A stretch of 17,633 nt of DNA from Bacteroidales bacterium. Lineage in GTDB: Bacteria; Bacteroidota; Bacteroidia; Bacteroidales; UBA1556. Within the stretch, counting starts at the first letter, position 1, and the number at the start of each line of letters is the position of its first letter. This document shows positions 1-7,512 of this stretch, one piece after another. Position numbers and translations under genes: made by a program. The stretch lies in contig JAGLDA010000036.1 in NCBI GenBank assembly GCA_023145955.1, forward strand, positions 1 to 17,633, in the 5' to 3' direction. The notes beneath the pieces were generated by a model that saw nothing but the letters and a program-made list of their open reading frames with translations, ran no database searches and was not told where the DNA came from.

Positions 1-38
1 GGCTAAAGGGGAAAAGGCTAAAGGGAAAAGGCTAAAAA
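1..38. repeat. Short tandem repeat, GGCTAAAGGGAAAA type
   Basis: Three successive copies of GGCTAAA begin at 1, 16 and 30, separated by G/A-rich spacers (GGGGAAAA, then GGGAAAA), so the period is 15 then 14 bases. A related GACTAAAGGCTA occurs at 91-102 and runs into the stop codon of the neighbouring glycosyltransferase. The array may continue beyond the left edge. No function can be read from it; it lies downstream of a minus-strand gene and may be a slippage-prone intergenic repeat. Confidence 0.6.
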
Positions 39-53
39 ACAAATTCCCAAACC

Positions 54-80
54 CTTATGTTCCTAATGTGTCTTATGTGT
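54..80. repeat. Three imperfect 9-bp tandem units
   Basis: CTTATGTTC (54-62), CTAATGTGT (63-71) and CTTATGTGT (72-80) form a tandem run with one or two differences between units. It sits between the GGCTAAA repeats and the 3' end of the minus-strand glycosyltransferase. No coding potential or terminator-like hairpin is apparent in 1-99. Confidence 0.5.
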
Positions 81-99
81 TTCTTTTGAAGACTAAAGG

Positions 100-843
100 C
101 TATTTTTTAAAAATCAGATAATTCCCCAATCCTTTTCGAGCCAAGAAATATTTAACAGAGGTAGCTATTACTTGAATTCCATATTTACTACTTCTTGTAA
201 AATTTATTGACGATGCTTCATCAAAATATTTTGTTGGGCAAGTGATTTCGGCAATTTCGTAGTTTGCATAAAACACTTGTGCCAACATCTGATTATCAAA
301 TATGAAGTCATCAGAATTTGCATTATAGTTTATATTTTCCAATACTTCTTTCGAGAAAGCTCTAAAGCCAGTATGATATTCTGATAATTTTTGGTTCATT
401 AGTAGATTTTGACCAAAAGTAAGAAGCCTATTTGCAATATATTTATAAAGAGGCATTCCTCCTTTAAGAGCGCCCTTGCCTAGTATTCTCGAACCTAATA
501 CCACTGGGTAAACTTCGTTAGCTATTAAGCTACACATGGCCTCAATAAGTTTTGGAGTATATTGATAATCAGGATGTAACATTACAATAATGTCGGCATC
601 AAGTTCAATAGCTTTATTATAGCAAGATTTTTGATTAGCACCATAACCCATGTTTTTATCATGAGTGATAATTTTTTTTATTCCAATTTTGCGAGCAATT
701 GCTATAGTATTATCATTGCTCATATCATCGGTAAGGATTACATCATCAACAATATCAAAAGGTATTTCGTTATATGTTTTCTCAAGTGTTCTCTCAGCAT
801 TATATGCCGGTAGAACCACTATTACCTTTTTATTTTTTATCAT
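100..843 (-). CDS. Glycosyltransferase family 2 (DPM1/DPG synthase-like)
   Basis: A 247-residue GT-A fold glycosyltransferase, probably moving a sugar from a nucleotide donor onto a polyprenol-phosphate or glycan acceptor at the cytoplasmic face of the membrane. Seen: an N-terminal beta-strand and VVLPAYNAERTL (9-20), the nucleotide-binding DDMSNDNT (39-46), a metal-site region HPDYQY (90-95) instead of the usual DAD/DXD, GSR (117-119), and EYHTGFRAF (155-163), which is typical of this subgroup. There are no C-terminal transmembrane helices, so it is the soluble type rather than the GtrB or ArnC type. The start is the ATG at 843. It lies 5 bases after the M20 amidohydrolase stop and is probably co-transcribed with it. 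The acceptor is unknown. Confidence 0.85.
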   Translation of the reverse strand: MIKNKKVIVVLPAYNAERTLEKTYNEIPFDIVDDVILTDDMSNDNTIAIARKIGIKKIITHDKNMGYGANQKSCYNKAIELDADIIVMLHPDYQYTPKLIEAMCSLIANEVYPVVLGSRILGKGALKGGMPLYKYIANRLLTFGQNLLMNQKLSEYHTGFRAFSKEVLENINYNANSDDFIFDNQMLAQVFYANYEIAEITCPTKYFDEASSINFTRSSKYGIQVIATSVKYFLARKGLGNYLIFKK

Positions 844-848
844 TATTT

Positions 849-2045
849 TTAGTCAATAAGTTCTTCTAAAATACGGTAAGATAAAAACACCAAATTACCC
901 ATACCATGATATAAAGCATCCTCATCAATATCAAATAATGCATTATGTAGGTTAGTAACTTCTTTGCCACGAGTTTTAGTTCCTAGGCGCAAGAAAGTAC
1001 TTGGTACCTCATGTCCGAAATAAGCAAAATCCTCAGCAGTCATACGCATTTCAAGATCTTCAACTTTTCGCTTTCCAAGGTATTCTCTGGAAAATTGCAT
1101 GCAGTTTTTGGTAAGTTCCTCATCGTTATTTACCACAGGGTAGCCATTAACTATTGTTACTTCACATTTTGCTCCCATACTGTCAGCCATAGTTTCGGCT
1201 AATTTGGTAATTTTTTCAAGAGCTGTAGCGCGCCACTCTTCATCAAAAGTTCTTAATATTCCTGCTAGATTAGCTTCATCAGGAATTATATTTACCTGTC
1301 CATTTGCAATAAATCTACCAAAAGAAACTACAGTGGGAATTGTAGGTTTAGCCATGCGGCTTACAACTTGTTGTATTGCAACTACAATATGTGAGGCAAT
1401 AAGTACGGGATCAATATTTAAATCAGGAGTAGCTCCATGCCCGCCTTTTCCAATTATTTTAAGAAAAATCTCGTCAGAAGAAGCCATATATTTTCCTGGG
1501 CGATAACCCACGCGCCCTGAGGCCATTGTTGGTAATACATGTTGACCAATTACGTGTCGTACTTTAGGATTTTCTAGCACTCCTTCTTCAATCATTGCTT
1601 TTGCACCTCCGGGAATTTTTTCCTCCGATGGTTGAAAAATCAACTTAATACTACCATCCAAATCGTGGCGCATCTCATTTAGAACTCTTCCTGCCAATAG
1701 GAGCATTGCAGAGTGTGCATCATGACCACAGGCGTGCATTACGCCATCTACTTTAGATTTATATGGTGTAGTTTTTATTTCTTGAATTGGTAAAGCATCC
1801 ATATCGGCCCGCAATGCTATAACTTTATCCTTTTTTCGCCCTTCGATAAAAGCCACAATTCCTGTTTTAGCCATTGTTTTAAATGGAATACCATATTGTG
1901 TGAGCTTCTTTTGTATAAATTCAGAAGTTTTAAACTCTTCGTATGCCAATTCTGGATTTGCGTGTATATGTCGTCTAACAGCAACCACATCGCTATGGTA
2001 AAGTCTGCAATGTTGCTCTATTCTATGTCGTAATGTGCTTGCCAT
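849..2045 (-). CDS. M20D family metallo-amidohydrolase (N-acyl amino acid/hippurate hydrolase-like)
   Basis: A 398-residue zinc-dependent amidohydrolase of the M20D (AmaA/HipO/IAA-amino acid hydrolase) group, which cleaves N-acyl groups from amino acids or related amides in the cytoplasm. Family motifs are all present: RRHIHANPELAYEE (24-37), RADMDALP (79-86), MHACGHDAH (103-111) with Cys106 and His108 as metal ligands, QPSEE (138-142) with the catalytic and ligand glutamates, GQH (167-169), the dimerisation-domain GKGGHGA (199-205), TAEDFAYF (336-343), and LHN (366-368) near the C-terminus. Length is normal for the family. There is no signal peptide. A TAAATTTG promoter box lies 24-31 bases upstream. 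First gene of a likely two-gene unit with the downstream GT2. The exact substrate cannot be deduced. Confidence 0.92.
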   Translation of the reverse strand: MASTLRHRIEQHCRLYHSDVVAVRRHIHANPELAYEEFKTSEFIQKKLTQYGIPFKTMAKTGIVAFIEGRKKDKVIALRADMDALPIQEIKTTPYKSKVDGVMHACGHDAHSAMLLLAGRVLNEMRHDLDGSIKLIFQPSEEKIPGGAKAMIEEGVLENPKVRHVIGQHVLPTMASGRVGYRPGKYMASSDEIFLKIIGKGGHGATPDLNIDPVLIASHIVVAIQQVVSRMAKPTIPTVVSFGRFIANGQVNIIPDEANLAGILRTFDEEWRATALEKITKLAETMADSMGAKCEVTIVNGYPVVNNDEELTKNCMQFSREYLGKRKVEDLEMRMTAEDFAYFGHEVPSTFLRLGTKTRGKEVTNLHNALFDIDEDALYHGMGNLVFLSYRILEELID

Positions 2046-2068
2046 AATCTATGGGTTATAATGAATTA

Positions 2069-2100
2069 CAAATTTACATTTTTTTCTTAAGCTAATACAA
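2069..2100 (-). promoter_or_regulatory. Bacteroidota-type promoter for the M20D gene
   Basis: On the minus strand, TAAATTTG (2076 to 2069) matches the -7 consensus TAnnTTTG exactly. TTG (2100 to 2098) lies 21 bases upstream, within the 17-23 spacing known for the -33 element. The start codon is at 2045, giving a short leader. Confidence 0.7.
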
Positions 2101-2180
2101 GCCATATTAGTTTTGAACTAATTTAGAAAAGTTTGCCAGGATAGAAAGAAATACTCTTTCTACTTAGCAATTAAAATTAA

Positions 2181-2188
2181 TATCTTTG
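2181..2188 (+). promoter_or_regulatory. -7 promoter box (TATCTTTG) for the WaaE-like GT2
   Basis: TATCTTTG matches TAnnTTTG and ends 16 bases before the ATG at 2205. No good TTG -33 element is visible at the usual distance; the best is a TTTC around 2157-2160. Together with the minus-strand promoter it forms a divergent pair in the 159-base gap 2046-2204. Confidence 0.6.
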
Positions 2189-2204
2189 CACAAATCAAAA
2201 CTTT

Positions 2205-2969
2205 ATGATACAAAAGCTGTCGATAGTAATAATTACTTTTAATGAGGAGAAAAACATAAGAAGGTGTATAGAGTCTGCGCAAGAAATAGCGGATGAAATT
2301 ATTGTGCTAGACTCATTTTCTACTGATGCTACCGAGAGTATTTGCAATGAATTAGGAGTTACCTTTTCTAAGCATAAATTTGATGGACATATTCAGCAAA
2401 AGAATAGAGTTATGCAAATGGCAGCCAATGATTGGGTGCTTTCGTTAGATGCTGATGAAGCTCCTGATGAGCGACTTATGCAAAATATAAAAATGGTGAT
2501 GCAAGCGCCCACTGCTGATGCATATTACTTCAATCGTAAAACTAGTTATTTGGGCAAGTGGATTGAGCATTCGGGATGGTATCCTGATAAAAAGTTACGC
2601 CTTTTGAAGAAATCTAAAGGAAAATGGGGAGGAATTAATCCTCATGACAAAATTGAAATGCAAAGTGCCACTAAGCAAGAATATATAAAGGGTGATTTGC
2701 TACATTATTCATTTTATAGCATTGAGCAGCATATTGCTCAGGTAAATTCATTCACCACTATTGCTGCTAAAGTAGAGTTCGAAAAAGGAAAGAAATCAAA
2801 CTGGTTTATTGCTTTCTATAAATCCTCATGGAAATTTATTCGCGACTATTTTTTTAAGCGAGGTTTCTTAGATGGTTATTATGGCTTTTTAGTTTGCTCT
2901 ATTTCGGCTTTTGCAACATTCTCTAAATATATAAAATTGACGGAATTGCGTAAAAACAAAAGAGATTAA
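2205..2969 (+). CDS. Glycosyltransferase family 2, WaaE/KdtX-like
   Basis: A 254-residue GT-A glycosyltransferase resembling the WaaE (KdtX) group, which adds a glucose-type residue to the LPS inner core from a nucleotide sugar. Seen: SIVIITFNEEKNI (6-18), LDSFSTDAT (35-43), LSLDADE (79-85) with the DXD metal site, GWYPD (124-128) followed by K/R-rich LRLLKKSKGKWGG, and DLLHYSFYS (164-172). The order and spacing are those of WaaE-like proteins. A hydrophobic stretch near 222-240 could associate with the membrane. It starts at the ATG just after a TATCTTTG promoter box. It is followed 30 bases later by a GT4 gene on the same strand, so both probably act on one surface glycan such as lipooligosaccharide core. 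Acceptor specificity is inferred only from resemblance. Confidence 0.85.
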   Translation: MIQKLSIVIITFNEEKNIRRCIESAQEIADEIIVLDSFSTDATESICNELGVTFSKHKFDGHIQQKNRVMQMAANDWVLSLDADEAPDERLMQNIKMVMQAPTADAYYFNRKTSYLGKWIEHSGWYPDKKLRLLKKSKGKWGGINPHDKIEMQSATKQEYIKGDLLHYSFYSIEQHIAQVNSFTTIAAKVEFEKGKKSNWFIAFYKSSWKFIRDYFFKRGFLDGYYGFLVCSISAFATFSKYIKLTELRKNKRD

Positions 2970-2999
2970 GGGTATTATCACATAGTAATTAGTTTAGTT

Positions 3000-4100
3000 A
3001 TGAAAAATGTATGTTTTTTTAATAGTATAAAATTTTGGGGAGGTGGAGAGAAACTTCATCTAGAGAATGCTATTGAATTTAAGAAGAATGATTATAATGT
3101 AATTATACTATCAGATCCTAAATCCCCATTATGGGAGAAAGCTAAGGCTGAGAATATTCAAACTTTCCCTTTTAGTATTAGCAATAATTCTTTTGTTAAC
3201 CCGATAAAGATGTCAAGGCTTATTTCTTTTTATAAGGATAATAAAATTGACACTGTAATATTCTCTTCGTCGCAAGACTTAAAAGCAGGAAGTATTTCTG
3301 CAAAAAAGGCTGGTGTTAAAAACATTGTTTACCTAAGGGGTTTGTCTGTGCCAATAAAAGCAAGCATAGTAAATAAGTATATTTTCAAATCCTGCCTTAC
3401 TCATATTATTTCTAATTCTGAAGATACAAAAAGAAATATTCTTGTTAACCTAGGAAAATATATTAATGCAGACAAGGTAAAAACCATATATCATGGAATA
3501 GATACTGAGCAACTTAATGAAGAAAATAATGGTAGGATTATAGAAATAGAAGAAAAAGGCCATGGAATTATTTTGGGTAACGCTGGTCGTTTGACTGTTC
3601 AAAAAGGTCAAGATAATCTTATTGAAGTTGCTAAGAAGCTTAAAGACAAAAATATAGATTTTACTCTGTTTTTGGCAGGAACTGGGGAGTTAAAAGAGGA
3701 ATTGCAGAAGCGTATAGATGATTATGGCTTACAAAACGATGTTATTTTATTAGGTTTTGTTGATGATGTGGAGAGTTTTATGCGCTCAATAGATATTTTT
3801 CTTTTATCATCAATATGGGAAGGTTTTGGCTTCGTGATTGTAGAGGCAATGGCTAAATCCAAACCTGTAGTTGCCTTCGATATTACTAGTAATCCCGAAA
3901 TAATTGCTGCAAATGAAACGGGCTTTCTTGCCGATTACCCTAATGTAGATATGTTTGCTGACCTAGTGACTCAACTGATTAAAGATAAAGACTTAAGACT
4001 ATCCATGGGCACAAATGGAAGAAATAGAGTGAAAGAAAAATTTATTCTTACAGATAGGGCAAAAGAGGTTGCCGACTATATTGTAAGTACCGAAAAATAA
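3000..4100 (+). CDS. Glycosyltransferase family 4 (GT-B fold)
   Basis: A 366-residue retaining glycosyltransferase of family GT4, cytoplasmic, transferring a sugar from a nucleotide donor to a growing surface glycan. Seen: the N-terminal acceptor domain with glycine-rich GGGEK (14-18); the second Rossmann domain beginning at GNAGRLTVQKG (193-203), whose Arg and Lys bind the donor phosphates; LFLAGTGEL (223-231); LLGFVDDV (250-257); and the EX7E motif from Glu274 to Glu282 in WEGFGFVIVEAMA. The length is typical. It lies 30 bases after the WaaE-like GT2 with no promoter between, so the two genes likely form one operon. No terminator hairpin is visible after the stop. Sugar and linkage are unknown. 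Confidence 0.9.
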   Translation: MKNVCFFNSIKFWGGGEKLHLENAIEFKKNDYNVIILSDPKSPLWEKAKAENIQTFPFSISNNSFVNPIKMSRLISFYKDNKIDTVIFSSSQDLKAGSISAKKAGVKNIVYLRGLSVPIKASIVNKYIFKSCLTHIISNSEDTKRNILVNLGKYINADKVKTIYHGIDTEQLNEENNGRIIEIEEKGHGIILGNAGRLTVQKGQDNLIEVAKKLKDKNIDFTLFLAGTGELKEELQKRIDDYGLQNDVILLGFVDDVESFMRSIDIFLLSSIWEGFGFVIVEAMAKSKPVVAFDITSNPEIIAANETGFLADYPNVDMFADLVTQLIKDKDLRLSMGTNGRNRVKEKFILTDRAKEVADYIVSTEK

Positions 4101-4137
4101 GGAATAAGTATCACATCTTTGAGCATAAATAATACAC

Positions 4138-4145
4138 TACTTTTG
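4138..4145 (+). promoter_or_regulatory. -7 promoter box (TACTTTTG) for the metal-handling genes
   Basis: TACTTTTG matches TAnnTTTG. A TTTG at 4118-4121 lies 16 bases upstream, slightly short for a -33 element. The box overlaps an in-frame GTG (4145), so that GTG cannot be the start; the ATG at 4157 is used instead. Confidence 0.6.
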
Positions 4146-4156
4146 TGGTTATAAAC

Positions 4157-4609
4157 ATGAAGAGCATTCTTAATCAAATATCAGTTTTTGTATTTCTGTT
4201 GTATTATATTTTAGTATCAACCGGAGTAAATATTCAGTTTCACTATTGTGATGGTGAAGTGTCTGATTTTGCCGTAATATCAAATAGTATTTATTGTAAT
4301 ACTCACGATTCAAGTTCTTGTGAAGATAATGCCTGTGATATAACAATTGAAAGCCACAACCATCAAGGTGAATTTGATTTGCCACACCAATGCTGCTATA
4401 ATGATGAGGTTTATATTGCTTTAAATACAGAATTAAATATTTCGCATAGGAATTTTACTATTAAAAACACTACTCTAGAGTTAGAGATTATAGATGTTGA
4501 TGATAGTGATAATCAGCCAATAGAGATTAATAATTATAGAGAGAAGAACTCTAAAACATCTTACCCTCCGCCATATTTGGCATTTCAGCAACTATTAGTT
4601 TATTCATAA
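4157..4609 (+). CDS. HYC_CC_PP family protein (putative metal-handling envelope protein)
   Basis: A 150-residue secreted or membrane-anchored protein with the three signatures that name the Bacteroidota HYC_CC_PP family: FHYCDG (28-33), QCCYND (78-83) and YPPPYLAF (136-143). An N-terminal hydrophobic stretch (about 8-24) serves as signal or anchor. Further cysteines at 47, 55 and 60 and a His-rich SHNHQ (66-70) would suit metal binding. The start is ATG 4157, because the longer frame from GTG 4145 begins within a TACTTTTG promoter box. It is followed 125 bases later by an HMA-domain protein and a TonB-dependent receptor. The biochemical role of the family is not established. Involvement in copper or other soft-metal handling is an inference from cysteines and neighbours. 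Confidence 0.75.
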   Translation: MKSILNQISVFVFLLYYILVSTGVNIQFHYCDGEVSDFAVISNSIYCNTHDSSSCEDNACDITIESHNHQGEFDLPHQCCYNDEVYIALNTELNISHRNFTIKNTTLELEIIDVDDSDNQPIEINNYREKNSKTSYPPPYLAFQQLLVYS

Positions 4610-4734
4610 TTTATTTCATTTTTAAAATCTATTAATTATATGATATACAGTTATATAACATTAGATTAATTGGGCAATTTTCAATTGCTTATTCAGCACT
4701 TTTTATTGAAATAAACGAATAAATACAAAATATC

Positions 4735-5133
4735 ATGAAAAAAATATTAATAACATTAGTATTGCTATTTGCTACAACTTTTGCAATGGCAACAAATAGT
4801 CCAATTATAGATATATCATCAAACGAATTGATGAAATTGTCTTCCAAAAAAGATATTAGAACCGACACCATTCATGTAGATGGCAATTGTAATATGTGTA
4901 AAAATAGAATTGAGGATGCCGCTTTAATTCGTGGAGTAAAAAAAGCAGACTGGCATAAGCATCACGATCATTTAGTAGTAATATACGATGCCAATAAGGT
5001 TTCTATCAGCGATATTGAAAAAGCTGTTGCAGAAGTAGGTCACGATACTGAGAATTTCAAGGCAGAAGATAAAGTATATAATAAGCTTCCAAAATGCTGC
5101 TTGTATAGAGAAGAAGGAGCCCGTACTCACTAG
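4735..5133 (+). CDS. Secreted heavy-metal-associated (HMA) domain protein
   Basis: A 132-residue protein with a Sec signal peptide (MKKILITLVLLFATTFAMA, about 1-19) and one ferredoxin-like HMA domain (about 43-110). The metal loop is VDGNCNMCKNRIE, with Cys52 and Cys55 forming the CxxC pair that binds Cu(I) or a similar soft metal. The usual Met before the first Cys is replaced by Asn. The strand IRGVKKADWHKHHDHLVVIYD (partly His-rich) and ISDIEKAVAEVGHDT follow the normal fold order. A C-terminal KCCLYRE adds a Cys-Cys pair at 121-122 outside the domain. It is expected in the periplasm. Its stop is one base before the start of the TonB-dependent receptor, so the two are almost certainly translationally coupled. 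Metal identity is inferred. Confidence 0.85.
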   Translation: MKKILITLVLLFATTFAMATNSPIIDISSNELMKLSSKKDIRTDTIHVDGNCNMCKNRIEDAALIRGVKKADWHKHHDHLVVIYDANKVSISDIEKAVAEVGHDTENFKAEDKVYNKLPKCCLYREEGARTH

Positions 5134-5134
5134 T

Positions 5135-7387
5135 ATGAAGGCTTTATTTATAGGGCTTCTTTCATTTCTTACAATTATAAATCTTAATGCACAAGACGCA
5201 CAAGGTCATATGCATAAAGATATTATTGAAGGATTTGTTTTCGGCATACAAGCCGATGGAAGCATACAAGCTTTAGCGGGGGCTAATCTTAGGTGGCAGG
5301 GGCAAAATAAAGGTGCCGTTACCACTGCTGATGGCAGCTTTAAGCTTAAGAGAAACAAAAAAACTACAATGCTTATTATTAGCTTTATTAGCTATAATAG
5401 CGATACTGTAGATATGACTCATGAGGATTATCTTGAAATAAGCCTACAAAATGGTATGGAGCTCAAAGCTGCTGAAATAGTTCATCGTCGAAAATCTACT
5501 ACCGTAAGTCATTTTGATCTTATAAAATCAGAAACTCTTGGCGAACATGAATTAGGAAAGGCTGCTTGCTGTAATCTTAGCGAAAGTTTTGAAACTAGCG
5601 CTACTGTGGATGTAAGTTTTACCGATGCTATTTCAGGACAAAGGCAGATTAGAATGTTAGGACTTGCTGGACCATATTCGCAACTTACAAAAGAGAATAT
5701 GCCCGATATTAGAGGACTTGCTGCCATTAATGGTATGGAATTTATTCCTGGCACTTGGATAGAAAGCATTCAGCTTATTCAGGGTGCTGGCTCTGTGATA
5801 AATGGTTTTGAGAGTATTGCTGGACAAATAAATACAGAGCTACAAAAGCCTGGCAAGATGGATAGATTCTTTTTCAATGGGTATATAAATTCTGATAGAA
5901 GCATAGAGGCTAATGCACATATAAAAATTCCTTTGGGCAAGAAATGGGAAAGTGGATTATTGCTTCATGGTAAATATAATGCTTATAAGCACGATTCTAA
6001 TAATGATGGGTTTTTGGATATGCCGCTTACTTCTAAATTTGTGGTGCTAAATCGTTATGAGTGGAAAAATAGTCATAATATCCATTTTGAGTTTGGTGGT
6101 AGATATACATATATAGACCAAATTGGTGGGCAGATGAATTTTGACAGAAATCAGGAAATGGATACGCTTAATCCTTGGGGGATGCTCAATAATGTGCAAA
6201 AAGCTGATGCGTGGGCTAAGTTTGGAAAAGTGAATAGGTTGAAACCTTGGCAGAGTACTGCATTACAAGTGTCAGGAGGTATGTATAAACAAAAAGCTCG
6301 TTATGGATTATATGAGTATACAGCTTTAGAAAACAGCCTTTATGCTAACTTGATACATCAAAGTAGAATTATTAGCGATAAGCATATTTATAAATTGGGA
6401 ACCAGTTTTCAGTATGATGAGTTTGATGAGCAGTTAAATATTGATATTTATAAACGTATTGAAGCAGTGCCTGGTGTTTTTGGAGAATACAGCTTTAAGC
6501 CTAGCGATAACTTTGGTTTAGTGGCAGGTATGCGTGTTGATTATCATAATGAATATGGTATGTTTTATACTCCTCGTTTGCATATTAGATATACTATGTT
6601 TAAGAAAACCATAATTCGTTTGTCCGCAGGAAGTGGACTGCGTACGGCTAACGTTATTGCCGAACATATGTCTATTTTGGCTAGCTCAAGAAATATTATT
6701 ATTCATGGAAATAATTCCTATGGATTTGGGCTTGATGCTGAGCGTGCTTGGAACTATGGAATTAATCTTACTCAAACTTTTGAGCTTGATTATCGTGAGG
6801 GAAGAATTTCTGCATCGTATTATAGAACCGATTTTAAAAATCAAATAGTTTTTGATATGGATGAAAGTGCTCGAGAGGTGCACTTCTACAATCTTGATGG
6901 TCAATCGGTATCTAATAGTTATCAAATACAATTGGATTATGAATTGCTTAAACGCCTTGATGTACGTATTGCATATAGGTATTACGATGTGAGAACTACA
7001 TATATTAGTGGAGAAAAATCGGCTCCTTTATTGGCTCCCCATCGTGGATTTTTCAATATAGCTTATGCTACTCGCAAAAAGTGGCAGTTTGATTTTACTA
7101 TAAATATACAGGGCGAAAAACGGATCCCTAGTGTAGCATCTAATTCTAAAGTAAACCAGCGTAATACTTCAACTCCTGCCTTTGCTATTATGAATGCTCA
7201 AATATCTAAGAAAGTACGTAATAATTGGGAGTTTTATCTCGGTGGTGAAAACCTTGGTAATTATAAACAAGCAGATCCTATAATTGGCGCTAGTGATCCT
7301 TATGGTCCTGAATTTGATGCCAGCCTAGTATGGGCACCACTTTTTGGACTAAAGGTTTATGCAGGCATGAGGTATACATTTTTGTAG
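5135..7387 (+). CDS. TonB-dependent receptor with carboxypeptidase-like domain (putative metal/metal-chelate transport)
   Basis: A 750-residue outer-membrane receptor. Seen: a signal peptide (about 1-19); a carboxypeptidase-regulatory-like domain (about 30-110, including LAGANLRWQ and TTADGSFKL); a plug domain (about 125-240) with RQIRMLGLAGPYSQ, followed by INGFESIAGQINTEL; then a 22-strand type beta-barrel to the C-terminal aromatic end (YAGMRYTFL). A Cys-Cys pair lies at 145-146 in KAACCNLSESFE at the plug start, a feature of a subgroup of Bacteroidota receptors. Uptake would be powered by TonB-ExbBD, which is not encoded here. There is no SusD partner, which argues against glycan import. 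Coupling to the HMA-domain gene suggests a metal or metal-chelate substrate, most likely copper; this is inference. A strong terminator follows. Confidence 0.88.
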   Translation: MKALFIGLLSFLTIINLNAQDAQGHMHKDIIEGFVFGIQADGSIQALAGANLRWQGQNKGAVTTADGSFKLKRNKKTTMLIISFISYNSDTVDMTHEDYLEISLQNGMELKAAEIVHRRKSTTVSHFDLIKSETLGEHELGKAACCNLSESFETSATVDVSFTDAISGQRQIRMLGLAGPYSQLTKENMPDIRGLAAINGMEFIPGTWIESIQLIQGAGSVINGFESIAGQINTELQKPGKMDRFFFNGYINSDRSIEANAHIKIPLGKKWESGLLLHGKYNAYKHDSNNDGFLDMPLTSKFVVLNRYEWKNSHNIHFEFGGRYTYIDQIGGQMNFDRNQEMDTLNPWGMLNNVQKADAWAKFGKVNRLKPWQSTALQVSGGMYKQKARYGLYEYTALENSLYANLIHQSRIISDKHIYKLGTSFQYDEFDEQLNIDIYKRIEAVPGVFGEYSFKPSDNFGLVAGMRVDYHNEYGMFYTPRLHIRYTMFKKTIIRLSAGSGLRTANVIAEHMSILASSRNIIIHGNNSYGFGLDAERAWNYGINLTQTFELDYREGRISASYYRTDFKNQIVFDMDESAREVHFYNLDGQSVSNSYQIQLDYELLKRLDVRIAYRYYDVRTTYISGEKSAPLLAPHRGFFNIAYATRKKWQFDFTINIQGEKRIPSVASNSKVNQRNTSTPAFAIMNAQISKKVRNNWEFYLGGENLGNYKQADPIIGASDPYGPEFDASLVWAPLFGLKVYAGMRYTFL

Positions 7388-7410
7388 CAAATCCATTTTC
7401 AATAAATACA

Positions 7411-7449
7411 AGTAGGAATTATAGTATTTACTATAATCCCTACTTTTTT
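7411..7449 (+). terminator. Intrinsic terminator after the TonB-dependent receptor
   Basis: The arms AGTAGGAATTATAGTA (7411-7426) and TACTATAATCCCTACT (7429-7444) pair over 16 positions with one A-C mismatch, followed by a run of six T (7444-7449). It closes the three-gene metal-handling unit and insulates it from the T9SS gene. Confidence 0.85.
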
Positions 7450-7465
7450 ACTTAATAAATAAGTC

Positions 7466-7473
7466 TATATTTG
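7466..7473 (+). promoter_or_regulatory. -7 promoter box (TATATTTG) for the T9SS protein
   Basis: TATATTTG matches TAnnTTTG, lies directly after the preceding terminator and ends 39 bases before the ATG at 7513. No clear TTG is seen at the -33 position. Confidence 0.6.
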
Positions 7474-7512
7474 TAATATCTAAAATAAATTCAAGTTAAC
7501 TACAAATTAAAT

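Noticed and set aside
631..859. Plus-strand frames inside the GT2 and M20D genes
   Set aside because: They are antisense to well-supported genes with complete family motifs and have no recognisable features.
4674..4688. Hairpin GCAATT-TTC-AATTGC between the HYC_CC_PP and HMA genes
   Set aside because: The stem is only 6 bp and mostly A-T, with no clean T-run after it. It is too weak to call a terminator or operator.
4610..4734. Possible separate promoter for the HMA-domain gene
   Set aside because: No TAnnTTTG box was found in the gap. The gene is most simply read from the upstream promoter at 4138, though this is not certain.
5135..7387. SusC-type glycan importer
   Set aside because: No SusD-like lipoprotein gene follows, the protein is shorter than typical SusC, and the neighbour is a metal-binding HMA protein.
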